Source: Microbacterium sp. AG1240 (GTDB taxonomy: Bacteria; Actinomycetota; Actinomycetes; Actinomycetales; Microbacteriaceae). From it: a stretch of 64,000 nucleotides of DNA. This document shows, piece after piece, positions 37,429 to 45,867 of this stretch. Position 1 is the first letter of the stretch; every line of letters begins with the position of its first letter. Under the pieces are notes generated by a model. It searched no databases. It had not been told where the DNA came from and saw only the letters and a program-made list of their open reading frames with translations. The translations under genes and the position numbers were made by a program. The DNA lies in the NCBI RefSeq assembly GCF_003635115.1, contig NZ_RBXJ01000001.1, positions 1,054,001 through 1,118,000 on the forward strand, written 5' to 3'.

Positions 37429-38034
37429 TCACGCCACGGCGGAGAGGGCCGAAACGGCGGGCTCGGCGACGGCGATCCGACCCATGCGCACGCCCGCGGA
37501 TGCTGCGAGATCGGCGATGCTGCTCGCGCCGGCTCGCCGCGCGGCGTCGATGACGATGTGCGCGCACGCGAGGGAGTCGGCGACGGCGTCGTGGTGGTCG
37601 AACTCGCCGAAGCCCGCCTCGGCGGCCACGAAGGGCAGCCGGTACGACGGGAGATCGTAGGTCTTGCGCGCGAGCTGCAGGCTGCAGAGGTAGCGGTAGG
37701 GCGGGCACTCGTCGCCCGTCGCCTCGCAGGCCCGGCGCAGCACGGCCATGTCGAACCCGGCGTTGTGCGCGACGAGCACGTCGGCCCCCGCGAAGGCGGC
37801 CAACTGGGTGAGCTGGTCGGACCAGCCGAGGGCGTCGGCGCAGTGCTCGGGGCGGATGCCGTGGATGCCGATGTGGAAATCGAGGAACTCGTCGTGGCCC
37901 GGCGGGGGCTTGATCAGCCATCCCGCGGTGGCGACGACCCTTCCGTCGCGCACACGGGCGAGTCCCACGGAGCACGCCGACGCACTGCTGGAGTTCGCCG
38001 TCTCGAAGTCGATAGCGGTGAAGTCCAGGGGCAC
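37429..38034 (-). CDS. DnaQ-like (DEDDh) 3'-5' exonuclease
   Basis: A protein of about 201 residues with the RNase-H-like exonuclease fold. ExoI motif TAIDFETAN supplies Asp9 and Glu11, ExoII is HNAGFDMAVL, and ExoIII HHDAVADSLACA supplies the His and Asp of DEDDh. It stands alone rather than fused to a polymerase, as in oligoribonuclease or epsilon-like repair nucleases. The GTG at 38034, placed right at the fold start, was preferred; an in-frame GTG at 38064 adds ten residues. rmuC, another DNA-metabolism gene, follows 33 bp downstream. Confidence 0.88.
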   Translation of the reverse strand: MPLDFTAIDFETANSSSASACSVGLARVRDGRVVATAGWLIKPPPGHDEFLDFHIGIHGIRPEHCADALGWSDQLTQLAAFAGADVLVAHNAGFDMAVLRRACEATGDECPPYRYLCSLQLARKTYDLPSYRLPFVAAEAGFGEFDHHDAVADSLACAHIVIDAARRAGASSIADLAASAGVRMGRIAVAEPAVSALSAVA

Positions 38035-38174
38035 GCATCCAGCGTCGGATGCCGGGGTGGGCACCCGGGGGAGGCGCGCCGCTGCCGGCTCAACTCCGGA
38101 CGCCGCCGGTCGCGGGAGCGGCGGTTCGCGGTGCGGGGGCCGAGACGACCGTTCTGATGCGGCGACGTCGGTCG

Positions 38175-38180
38175 TAGGGT
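38175..38180 (+). promoter_or_regulatory. Leaderless -10 of the methyltransferase gene
   Basis: TAGGGT ends 6 nt before the ATG at 38187. Confidence 0.5.
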
Positions 38181-38186
38181 CGATGC

Positions 38187-38936
38187 ATGGCCGATCGCAC
38201 GGAGATGTCGAGATCGTTCGGGGCCGAAGCCGCCGCGTATGAGGCCGGTCGTCCCGATTACCCGCTCGAGGCGGTCGAGTGGATGCTGGAGCCCATCCGT
38301 CGTCCGGGGCGCACGCCGCAGGTGGCCGACGTGGGGGCGGGCACCGGCAAGCTCACCCGCGTGGCCGTGGCGGCGGGGGCGGAGGTCGTCGCGGTCGATC
38401 CCGACGCCCGGATGCTCGACACGCTGCGCGCCCACGTCGCCGGCGTCCCGACCCACGCGGGCACGGCCGAGAACCTCCCGTTGGCCGGGGGTTCGCTCGA
38501 CGCCGTGCTGGTCGCGCAGGCGTGGCACTGGGTCGACCCGGAGGTCGCCTCGGCCGAGGTCGCGCGCGTGCTCGGGGCCGGCGGAGTGCTCGGGCTCGTC
38601 TGGAATCTCCGCGACGAGAGCGTCGACTGGGTGCGCCGCATGACCGAGGTGATGACGCCGAGCAACGCCGAGCTGATGCTCGCCCAGGGCGCGCCGCCCG
38701 TCGGCCCGCCCTTCGGCGGGTTCGAGCATCGGCGCTGGACGTGGACCCGGCCCATGACGCGCGAGACGCTCTTGGCCATGGCGCGTTCGCGCAGCTACTC
38801 GGCGACGGTCGACGATGCCACCCGCGGCCGTATGACCGCGCAGCTCGGCGAGCTGTTCGACGACATCGGCGCGACGGGTGACGCGGTCGTCGAGCTCCCG
38901 TACACGACGGAGGCGTTCCGCTTCCTGCGCCCCTGA
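38187..38936 (+). CDS. Class I SAM-dependent methyltransferase
   Basis: A 249-residue methyltransferase of the Methyltransf_11 type. SAM motif I is VADVGAGTGKLTRVA (about 49-63), the acidic motif II is VVAVDPDARML, and LVAQAWHWVDPE is the usual post-motif. The N-terminus FGAEAAAYEAGRPDYP is typical of the small-molecule methyltransferases found beside ychF. The substrate is unknown. Predicted leaderless. ychF follows in the same direction with its own promoter. Confidence 0.88.
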   Translation: MADRTEMSRSFGAEAAAYEAGRPDYPLEAVEWMLEPIRRPGRTPQVADVGAGTGKLTRVAVAAGAEVVAVDPDARMLDTLRAHVAGVPTHAGTAENLPLAGGSLDAVLVAQAWHWVDPEVASAEVARVLGAGGVLGLVWNLRDESVDWVRRMTEVMTPSNAELMLAQGAPPVGPPFGGFEHRRWTWTRPMTRETLLAMARSRSYSATVDDATRGRMTAQLGELFDDIGATGDAVVELPYTTEAFRFLRP

Positions 38937-38983
38937 CGGGTCGCCCGCGACGCGCGGGGGGAAGGGCGCAGCATCCGCCCGCC

Positions 38984-38989
38984 TAGACT
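38984..38989 (+). promoter_or_regulatory. -10 element of ychF
   Basis: TAGACT ends 8 nt before the GTG at 38998. A copy of AGCATCC lies just upstream at about 38970. Confidence 0.45.
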
Positions 38990-38997
38990 TGGTGCCC

Positions 38998-40071
38998 GTG
39001 GCTCTTACCATCGCGATCGTCGGACTTCCCAATGTGGGCAAGTCCACCCTGTTCAACGCTCTGACGAAGAGCACGGTTCTCGCGGCGAACTATCCGTTCG
39101 CCACGATCGAGCCGAACGTCGGCGTGGTGAACCTCCCCGACCCCCGGCTCGACCAGCTCGCCGAGGTCTTCTCGAGCGAGCGCACCGTGCCCGCCGCCGT
39201 GTCGTTCGTCGACATCGCCGGCATCGTGCGCGGCGCGAGCGAGGGGGAGGGGCTGGGCAACCAGTTCCTCGCGAACATCCGGGAGGCCGACGCCATCGCA
39301 CAGGTCGTGCGCGGATTCGCCGACGGCGACGTCGTGCACGTCGACGGTGCGGTCAACCCGCAGAACGACATGGAGACGATCAACGCCGAGCTGCAGCTCG
39401 CCGACCTCCAGACGCTCGAGAAGGCCATCACCCGGTACGAGAAGGAGGTTCGCGGCAAGAAGCTCGACCCCGCCGTGCTCGAGACGGCCACCGCCGCGCG
39501 TGACGCGCTGCAGCGCGGCGAGGTGCTCTCGGCCACGTCGATCGATCTGGCGCCGATCCGCGAGCTGGGTCTGTTGACCGCCAAGCCCTTCATCTTCGTG
39601 TTCAACGTCGACGAGGCGGTGCTGACCGATGCTGGGCGCAAGGCAGAGCTCGCAGCCCTCGTCGCTCCGGCCCAGGCCGTGTTCCTCGACGCGAAGATCG
39701 AGTCGGAACTGATCGACCTCGACCCCGAGGACGCCGCCGAGCTGCTCGCCTCGACCGGCCAGGACGAGTCGGGCCTCGACCAGCTCGCCCGCATCGGCTT
39801 CGCCACCCTCGGACTGCAGACCTACCTGACGGCGGGCCCGAAGGAAGCGCGCGCGTGGACGATCCCGCAGGGCTCAAAGGCCCCGCAGGCCGCCGGCGTC
39901 ATCCACACCGACTTCGAGAAGGGCTTCATCAAGGCCGAGGTCATCTCCTTCGCCGACCTCCTGGAGCTCGGCTCGGTCGCCGAGGCCCGCGCGAAGGGCA
40001 AGGCCCGCCTCGAGGGCAAGGACTACGTCATGCAGGACGGCGACGTGGTGGAGTTCCGCTTCAACAACTGA
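38998..40071 (+). CDS. ychF: Redox-regulated ribosome-binding ATPase YchF
   Basis: A 357-residue Obg-related NTPase that prefers ATP and binds ribosomes. The G1 motif GLPNVGKST follows the start directly. [12 protein letters not shown] is switch [21 protein letters not shown] is switch II, and FNVDEAVL replaces the NKxD guanine motif, which explains ATP use. The TGS domain at the C-terminus ends with [18 protein letters not shown]. The GTG at 38998 begins the family consensus VALTIAIVG. Conserved actinobacterial neighbour of ispH. Confidence 0.97.
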   Translation: MALTIAIVGLPNVGKSTLFNALTKSTVLAANYPFATIEPNVGVVNLPDPRLDQLAEVFSSERTVPAAVSFVDIAGIVRGASEGEGLGNQFLANIREADAIAQVVRGFADGDVVHVDGAVNPQNDMETINAELQLADLQTLEKAITRYEKEVRGKKLDPAVLETATAARDALQRGEVLSATSIDLAPIRELGLLTAKPFIFVFNVDEAVLTDAGRKAELAALVAPAQAVFLDAKIESELIDLDPEDAAELLASTGQDESGLDQLARIGFATLGLQTYLTAGPKEARAWTIPQGSKAPQAAGVIHTDFEKGFIKAEVISFADLLELGSVAEARAKGKARLEGKDYVMQDGDVVEFRFNN

Positions 40072-40108
40072 GGTGTCGAGGCAGGGCAAGAGCGGTGTGG
40101 GTATCGAC

Positions 40109-40693
40109 GTGACCGCTCCTGTGCTGCACCCGCTCGAGATCTCTGATCGTCCGGAATTCATCACGCGCCTGCAGGCCGCCTTCGATGCCGGTGCAGCCGC
40201 CTTCGGCAGCGAATCGGACGAGCCGGTGATCTCCGACGCGGAGATCCGGCAGTCGATGGATCAGCCGGGTGCCGCAACGTGGGACGTACGACACGACGGC
40301 AGACGCGTGGGCGGCGCCGTCGTCGCGATCGGGGAAGACGGGCGCCGAGCATCCCTGGACCTGCTGTTCATCGACACGGCCGAGCAGGGGAGAGGCCTCG
40401 GCCAAAGGGTGTGGGCCTGCATCGAGGCCCGCTATCCCGCCGTCGAGGTCTGGAGAACCATGACCCCGTACGAAGACACCAGGAACATCCACTTCTACGT
40501 CAACACCTGCGGCTTCCACATCGTCGAGTTCTTCCACCCGGGTCACCCCGATCCGGGCGAACCTCCTCGCGCCGGGAGCGCGGGCGAAGCATCCGGCGCG
40601 GATCTGATGTTCGCGTTCGAGAAGAGGCGTTCACCCGCAGACGACGCCCGCTCGGACAATGCCGCGGCGGCAGCAGGACGATCAGCACGATGA
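40109..40693 (+). CDS. GNAT family N-acetyltransferase
   Basis: A protein of about 194 residues. The core [20 protein letters not shown] contains the acetyl-CoA pyrophosphate loop (Q-x-x-G-x-G/A), and [11 protein letters not shown] is the C-terminal beta-bulge region. The last 40 residues are low-complexity. Substrate unknown. The start is uncertain: in-frame GTGs occur at 40073, 40097 and 40109, none with a good SD, and the gene follows ychF by about 1 to 37 bp, so it may be co-transcribed. I chose the GTG nearest the domain start. Confidence 0.8.
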   Translation: MTAPVLHPLEISDRPEFITRLQAAFDAGAAAFGSESDEPVISDAEIRQSMDQPGAATWDVRHDGRRVGGAVVAIGEDGRRASLDLLFIDTAEQGRGLGQRVWACIEARYPAVEVWRTMTPYEDTRNIHFYVNTCGFHIVEFFHPGHPDPGEPPRAGSAGEASGADLMFAFEKRRSPADDARSDNAAAAAGRSAR

Positions 40694-40794
40694 GCGGGCA
40701 GGCTCAGGACCATGTCGTCGTCTCATCCCCGGGCCGATGCCCCGGCGGGCGCTGGTGACGGGCGACGCGCCCGGTGTGCGGGCCAGGCCGCGGG

Positions 40795-41583
40795 TCAACG
40801 CGCGAGGGATGAGCGGAAACGGGCGGGCGTGGTGCCCAGCAGTTTCACGAAGTGCCTCGTGAGGTGCGCTTGATCGTGGAATCCCGCCTGAGCGGCCGCA
40901 CGTGCGGGGCGGTGCCCGCTGATGAGGAGTTGGCGTGCGAGGTCGACGCGCCGCCCGGTGACGTAGCGATGGGGCGGCAGGCCGAAGGCCGCCACGAACG
41001 ACCTCGACAGATGACTCGGATGACTGTTCAGCAGCTCGCTCGCCTCCGCGAGCGACACGGCGCCGGGCAGTCGTGCCTCGAGGAGCTCGCGGAGACGGCG
41101 GGCAAGGCCATGGTCGCGAAACGACGGGCCGGTGTCGTCGGCGCGTGAGGCGACAGCATCCGAGAGCTCGATGAGGGCCTGTTCCGCGGCGGGGCCTTCG
41201 CCGGGGGTCGCTAACGCCCGATGTGCGCGACGCGTGCCGGCCAGGAGATCGACCCGGGTGGGCCGGTCGACGACGGCCCCGATTCCGGACCGGGAGACCC
41301 ACGACGCGTCGAGATACGCCACGCGCTTGGCGAAGCCGGCCGCGCCGGGAGCGGCGCGTCCGTCGTGGGCGACTCCCGGCGGAAGCAGCGTCGCGGCGGC
41401 GTCGTCGGCGATATGCGCTCGGCCGCCCAGGGTGTAGACCACCGCGCCTTCGTCGACCAGCATGAGCGCCCAGTCGGCGTGGGCGTGCAACGGATAGGCG
41501 TGGGTCGTCATCCGCGCGTGGAGGACTTCTCTCACCCCGGGCACCTCGGATGTCCACGCATGCATCTGGGTGCGCTCCGCCAT
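40795..41583 (-). CDS. AraC family transcriptional regulator
   Basis: A 262-residue regulator: an N-terminal cupin sensor (TTHAYPLHAHADWALMLVDEG with paired His) and a C-terminal AraC double helix-turn-helix (about 160-262) with SLAEASELLNSHPSHLSRSF and RPARAAAQAGFHDQAHLTRHF. TACGTT ends 6 nt before the ATG at 41583, suggesting a leaderless mRNA. It is divergent from the DUF2000 gene only 49 bp away, so it most likely controls that gene and itself from the shared spacer. Confidence 0.92.
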   Translation of the reverse strand: MAERTQMHAWTSEVPGVREVLHARMTTHAYPLHAHADWALMLVDEGAVVYTLGGRAHIADDAAATLLPPGVAHDGRAAPGAAGFAKRVAYLDASWVSRSGIGAVVDRPTRVDLLAGTRRAHRALATPGEGPAAEQALIELSDAVASRADDTGPSFRDHGLARRLRELLEARLPGAVSLAEASELLNSHPSHLSRSFVAAFGLPPHRYVTGRRVDLARQLLISGHRPARAAAQAGFHDQAHLTRHFVKLLGTTPARFRSSLAR

Positions 41584-41632
41584 GCGAGAAACGTACAAGA
41601 CTCCGTGCGGCCCCGTGCCGGATCGTGGAGCC

Positions 41633-42055
41633 ATGACCGACGAACCCGTGCGTTTTCCCACCCGCATCGCCCTCATCCTCCGCGACGATCTCGAGCCGTG
41701 GCAGAGCGTCAACGTGGCCGCGTTCCTCGCGAGCGGCGTCGCCGCTGACACCGGGCTGCTCGGCGAGCCGTATCTCGATGCAGATGGCACCGAGTATCTG
41801 GCGATCTTCGGGCAGCCAGTGATCGTTCTGGAAGGGGACGGCGACGTGTTGCAGGGCGTGAGGGCGAGAGCCGTGGCGCGTCAATTGCGGGTGTCGGTCT
41901 ACGACCGGCGGATGTTCGGGACGACCCACGACGCGGCGAACCGCGAGGTCGTCGCCGCATCCGCCGGTGTCGACCTCGACCTCGTCGGTGTGGCCGTGCA
42001 CGGGCCGAAGAACGCCGTGGATCGCGTCCTGAAGGGCGTTCCCCGCCACCGGTGA
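41633..42055 (+). CDS. DUF2000 domain-containing protein
   Basis: A 140-residue DUF2000 protein, a family with a peptidyl-tRNA-hydrolase-like fold. Visible conserved parts are IALILRDDLEPWQSVNVAAFLASG at the N-terminus, the middle YDRRMFGTTHDAANREVV, and GVAVHGPKNAVDRVLKG at the end. No enzymatic role is established. An SD-like GGAG precedes the ATG. Divergent pairing with the AraC regulator suggests inducible expression in response to the small molecule sensed by the regulator's cupin domain. Confidence 0.83.
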   Translation: MTDEPVRFPTRIALILRDDLEPWQSVNVAAFLASGVAADTGLLGEPYLDADGTEYLAIFGQPVIVLEGDGDVLQGVRARAVARQLRVSVYDRRMFGTTHDAANREVVAASAGVDLDLVGVAVHGPKNAVDRVLKGVPRHR

Positions 42056-42077
42056 GGGCCCGGCGGCGGGGCGGCGG

Positions 42078-42734
42078 TCAGGACTCTGAGGGCTCCATGG
42101 GCAGTTCGAGTCCGTAGTTCCACGACATGATGGCGGGCTGCTCGCGGTAGAAGCTCAGAACCGACACCGATCCGGCATCCAGCGTGATCTGAGCCCCGAA
42201 TCGCGGCGCCATCCGCAGGAACACCGCGGTCAGGATGCGGAGGAAGTGGCCGTGGGCCACGAGTGCCACGTCGCCGTCGACCATCGCCGGCAGCACGCGC
42301 GTCAGCACGCGTGACGCGCGACCGGCGACCTCTTCGACCGTCTCGCCCGGCGTCTCGCCGCGGATCACGCCGTGCGTGAAGGCGCTCCAGTTGTAGCCGA
42401 GCTCCTCGCGGATCTCGCGCGTCGTGCGGCCCTCGTATCCGCCGTAGTCCCACTCGACGAGCAGCGGATCGACCTCGGGTTGCAGGCCCGCGAGCTCGGC
42501 CGTGCGCCGCGCGCGCTCGAGGGGAGAGGTGAGCACGAGCGAGAAGTCGTACCCGGAGACCAGACGGCCGGCGCCGCGGGCGAGGTCCTCGCCGCGAGCG
42601 GTGAGGGGGATGTCGGTGAGTCCGGTGTGCTTGCCGCTCTTGGACCACTCGGTCTCGCCGTGGCGGAGGAGGACGAGCTTGCCCGAGGGGTTGTCGGGGG
42701 CGGGCCGGTCGGGCAGCGGGTCGTTGGTGATCAC
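42078..42734 (-). CDS. Histidine phosphatase family protein
   Basis: A 218-residue phosphoglycerate-mutase-like phosphatase. The phospho-histidine motif is LLRHGETEWSKSGKHTGLTD, the second RxxxT element is SPLERARRTAEL, the acid is in EWDYGGYEG and the second catalytic His is in LVAHGHFLRIL. It is likely a broad acid or sugar-phosphate phosphatase; the short single-domain form excludes a cofactor-dependent glycolytic PGM. TACGGT ends 6 nt before the GTG, consistent with a leaderless transcript. The 228-bp spacer to the next gene (42735-42962) holds promoters for both directions and nothing else I can see. Confidence 0.9.
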   Translation of the reverse strand: MITNDPLPDRPAPDNPSGKLVLLRHGETEWSKSGKHTGLTDIPLTARGEDLARGAGRLVSGYDFSLVLTSPLERARRTAELAGLQPEVDPLLVEWDYGGYEGRTTREIREELGYNWSAFTHGVIRGETPGETVEEVAGRASRVLTRVLPAMVDGDVALVAHGHFLRILTAVFLRMAPRFGAQITLDAGSVSVLSFYREQPAIMSWNYGLELPMEPSES

Positions 42735-42962
42735 ACCGCAACCGTACTGTCCGCCGGGGCGGGAACGGCGCCGATCGGGCGGGCGCTGCGACCCGCCGGC
42801 CATAACTCAGGATGAGAGGTGCGTCGCGGTGGCAAGATCCGCATGTTTCCAGGGCGCGCACGGGGCAGCGCAGCATCCATCCTGCGTTCTGGTCGGAAGG
42901 GGGAGCAGACGCCCGGTGGCCGGCGTCCGTCACCGGCCCCGGCGGTCGGGGAGAATGGGAGC

Positions 42963-43742
42963 ATGACGATCAGCGCCCCGCAGACCTTCGAACCCGACGG
43001 CCGTTCCATCCCCTTCGTCGACGAGGGCGAAGGGCACCTGCTCGTGCTCCTGCCCGGTCAGGGTCTGAGCATCGCCTCGCTCGGCACGCTCGCGCACGTG
43101 CTCGAGGAGGAGGGCTTCCGCATCCTCCGCATCGGCGTGCGCGCGCAGGCGCCCGACACCGCACCGGTCACCCTCCACGACCTCGGCCACGATGTCGTCG
43201 ACGTGCTCGACCACCTCGGCATCGGTCAGGCCTGGATCGGCGGCCACGGCTTCGGCAGCACGCTCGCGCGCGTGATCGCCCGCGACCACGCCGACCGCGT
43301 CGAGGGCCTCGTGCTGCTCGGCGTCGAGGGGTCCGACCCCGTCTCCGCCGAGGTGTCCGCCGCTCTCGACTCGGCCTTCGCCGCGCAGACGGCGGCCGAG
43401 GCGAAAGACGCCATGCGCGTTCTCGCGGGCGAGGCGGTCGACGCGGACTTCGCGTGGAACGTCTTCTCGCGCCTGCGCGACGACGAGGCGCGCGCGCTGC
43501 AGGCGGCCGCACGGGCGGCCACCCCCGTCGAGGACTGGGAGCCGCTGGCCGAGCGCATCCCGGTGAACATCATCCAGGGCACCCACGACCGCATCGACCT
43601 TCCCGAGACGGCCGAGAAGTTGCGCGCGACGGCCCCGACGCGGGCGAGCCTGGCGAGCATCGAAGGCGGCGGGTACCTCGCGGTGATCACGCACCCGGGC
43701 GAGATCGGCGCCGAGATCGAGGACTACCTCGGCTGGGATTGA
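42963..43742 (+). CDS. Alpha/beta-hydrolase fold protein, probably catalytically dead
   Basis: A 259-residue alpha/beta hydrolase by fold order (VLLPGQGLS oxyanion strand, nucleophile elbow, Asp strand). The elbow reads G94-H-G96-F-G98, so Gly replaces the nucleophilic Ser. The Asp is kept (Asp209 in GTHDRID). The usual GH before the last helix reads GGGYL, with Tyr238 where the catalytic His belongs. Two of three triad residues are missing, so it is either a pseudoenzyme, a binding protein or an unusual enzyme. GAGAAT ends 6 nt before the ATG. The ABC-F gene follows 33 bp downstream. Confidence 0.82.
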   Translation: MTISAPQTFEPDGRSIPFVDEGEGHLLVLLPGQGLSIASLGTLAHVLEEEGFRILRIGVRAQAPDTAPVTLHDLGHDVVDVLDHLGIGQAWIGGHGFGSTLARVIARDHADRVEGLVLLGVEGSDPVSAEVSAALDSAFAAQTAAEAKDAMRVLAGEAVDADFAWNVFSRLRDDEARALQAAARAATPVEDWEPLAERIPVNIIQGTHDRIDLPETAEKLRATAPTRASLASIEGGGYLAVITHPGEIGAEIEDYLGWD

Positions 43743-43775
43743 CCCGCCCCTCGGACGCACACGACAGGACACAAG

Positions 43776-45425
43776 ATGACCGCGACACTCGTCGCTCGCG
43801 GTGTGGCCGGCGGCTACGGCCACCGCACGCTCTTCGACGCGCTCGACCTCACGATCGCCCCGGGCGACGTCGTGGGCGTCGTCGGGGCGAACGGCGCCGG
43901 CAAGTCCACGCTGCTGCGCCTTCTCGCCGGAGTGGACGAGCCGCAGGCCGGCACCATCACCCTTGCGCCCACCGACGCCTTCGTCGGGTGGCTGCCCCAG
44001 GAGCACGAACGCATCCCCGGTGAGACCGTCGCGCAATACGTCGGACGCCGTACCGGCTGCACACGGGCGACGCAAGAGATGGATGCTGCGGCCGCCGCGC
44101 TCGCCGATCCGACGCCCCCGGACGGTGCCGACCCGGCCGACGTCTACTCGGTCGCGCTCGAGCGGTGGCTCGCGAGCGGCGCGGCCGATCTGGACGAGCG
44201 GATCCCGGCGGTGCTCGCCGACCTCGGCCTCGATCTCGCGAGCGAGACCGAGATGACGTCGCTGTCGGGCGGTCAGGCGGCGCGGGTCGGACTCGCGGCC
44301 CTGCTGCTGTCGCGGTTCGACATCGCCCTTCTCGACGAGCCCACGAACGACCTCGACCTCGACGGTCTGGAGCGGCTCGAAGCCTTCGTGCGCGGCCTGC
44401 GGGGCGGCGTCGCGCTGGTGAGCCACGACCGCGAGTTCCTCGCGCGGTGCGTCACTCGGGTGCTCGAGCTCGATCTCGCCCAGGGGTCGAACCGTGTGTT
44501 CGGCGGCGGGTACGACGCGTATCTCGAGGAGCGCGCGACGGTGCGCCGTCACGCGCGCGAGAAGTACGACGAGTTCGCCGATAAGAAGGCCGATCTCGTC
44601 GCCCGCGCGCGCACCCAGCGCGAGTGGTCGAGCCAGGGTGTGCGCAACGCGATGAAGAAGGCGCCCGACAACGACAAGATCCGGCGGAAGGCCGCGACGG
44701 AGTCGAGCGAGAAGCAGGCGCAGAAGGTGCGTCAGATGGAGAGTCGCATCGCGCGCCTCGACGAGGTCGAGGAGCCGCGCAAGGAATGGCAGCTCGAGTT
44801 CACGATCGGTGCGGCGCCGCGTTCGAGCTCGGTGGTCTCGACGCTGAGTTCAGCCGTCTTCACGCAGGGGGCGTTCGCGCTCGGTCCGGTGTCGTTGCAG
44901 GTCAACGCGGGGGAGCGGATCGGTATCACGGGGCCCAACGGCGCCGGCAAGTCGACGTTGCTCAGGGCGCTCCTCGGGCGTCAGGAGCCCAGCGAGGGAA
45001 CGGCGAGTGTCGGTGCCAACGTGCGCATCGGGGAGATCGACCAGGCCCGTTCACTGCTGGCGGGCACCCAGCCTCTAGCCACGGCCTTCGAGGCGTTCGT
45101 GCCCGATATGGGGTCGGCGGACGTGCGCACGCTGCTGGCGAAGTTCGGACTCAAGGCCGATCATGTGAGCCGACCGGTCGACGAGCTGTCACCGGGCGAG
45201 CGCACGCGAGCGGGGCTGGCGCTGCTGCAGGCGCGGGGCGTGAACGTGCTGGTGCTCGACGAGCCGACGAACCACCTCGACCTGCCGGCGATCGAGCAGC
45301 TCGAGCAGGCACTGGAGTCGTACGACGGAACCCTGCTGCTCGTCACGCACGACAGGCGGATGCTGGATGCGGTGCAGACCGACCGCCACTGGCACGTCGA
45401 CGGCGGCCGGGTCACCGAGGCATGA
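43776..45425 (+). CDS. ABC-F family ATP-binding cassette protein
   Basis: A 549-residue protein with two ABC domains and no membrane segments. Domain 1 has Walker A GANGAGKST (36-44), signature SLSGGQAARV and Walker B LLDEPTNDLD. A charged linker of about 70 residues (KYDEFADKKADLVARARTQ, then KKAPDNDKIRRKA) forms the P-site tRNA interaction motif. Domain 2 has GPNGAGKST, ELSPGERTRAG and VLDEPTNHLD. ABC-F proteins act on stalled ribosomes; some protect against antibiotics, but nothing here shows a drug specificity. Confidence 0.93.
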   Translation: MTATLVARGVAGGYGHRTLFDALDLTIAPGDVVGVVGANGAGKSTLLRLLAGVDEPQAGTITLAPTDAFVGWLPQEHERIPGETVAQYVGRRTGCTRATQEMDAAAAALADPTPPDGADPADVYSVALERWLASGAADLDERIPAVLADLGLDLASETEMTSLSGGQAARVGLAALLLSRFDIALLDEPTNDLDLDGLERLEAFVRGLRGGVALVSHDREFLARCVTRVLELDLAQGSNRVFGGGYDAYLEERATVRRHAREKYDEFADKKADLVARARTQREWSSQGVRNAMKKAPDNDKIRRKAATESSEKQAQKVRQMESRIARLDEVEEPRKEWQLEFTIGAAPRSSSVVSTLSSAVFTQGAFALGPVSLQVNAGERIGITGPNGAGKSTLLRALLGRQEPSEGTASVGANVRIGEIDQARSLLAGTQPLATAFEAFVPDMGSADVRTLLAKFGLKADHVSRPVDELSPGERTRAGLALLQARGVNVLVLDEPTNHLDLPAIEQLEQALESYDGTLLLVTHDRRMLDAVQTDRHWHVDGGRVTEA

Positions 45426-45453
45426 GGCCGCGAGGCATCGGGGTCTGACCTGG

Positions 45454-45804
45454 TCAGCGCCCCTGGCGTTTCTTGAACGGCTTCGGCTGCCCCTTGACCA
45501 CGGGGGCCCGCCCCGTTCCCTTCGAGGCCTTCGCCTTGCCGCCCGCGGGTGCGGGCGCGTTGCCCGACGAGACGGGGGTCTCGGCGATCTGCCGGCGGGC
45601 CTCGTCGAGGAACAGCTCGCCGGCGGGTGTCAGGGTCGTCTTGCCGTTCGCCTTCGTGAAGAGCGGGTGCCCGATCTCGGTCTCGAGCTTCTGGATCGCC
45701 GAGTAGAGCGCGGGGAGCGAGATGCCGAGCGATTCCGCGGCGCGCGGGAAATGCAGCTCTTCTGCGGCGGCGACGAACCGCACGAGGGACTTGAGACGGC
45801 TCAC
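45454..45804 (-). CDS. LysR-type HTH protein lacking the effector domain
   Basis: A 116-residue protein. Residues 1-62 match the LysR winged helix (SLVRFVAAAEELHFPRAAES, then LEtEIGHPLF-type turn and FLDEARRQ linker helix start). Instead of a 200-residue effector-binding domain it ends in a Lys/Gly/Ala/Pro-rich basic tail (GKAKASKG and KPFKKRQGR). The tail resembles nucleoid-protein tails, so it may bind DNA constitutively. The gene is intact, with TAGATT ending 6 nt before the GTG, so it is not an obvious remnant. It is convergent with the ABC-F gene. Confidence 0.8.
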   Translation of the reverse strand: MSRLKSLVRFVAAAEELHFPRAAESLGISLPALYSAIQKLETEIGHPLFTKANGKTTLTPAGELFLDEARRQIAETPVSSGNAPAPAGGKAKASKGTGRAPVVKGQPKPFKKRQGR

Positions 45805-45810
45805 CTCTCG

Positions 45811-45816
45811 AATCTA
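45811..45816 (-). promoter_or_regulatory. Leaderless -10 of the LysR-HTH gene
   Basis: On the minus strand TAGATT ends 6 nt before the GTG at 45804. Confidence 0.5.
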
Positions 45817-45867
45817 GCCTGGCGACCGGCCCGCCCCGACCCGGTGGCCGCGTGGCAGACTGCCGAG

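Noticed and set aside
43776..45425. ABC-F gene as an antibiotic-resistance determinant
   Set aside because: The linker and signature motifs are generic; nothing links it to a known resistance subgroup, so a ribosome-associated housekeeping role is just as likely.
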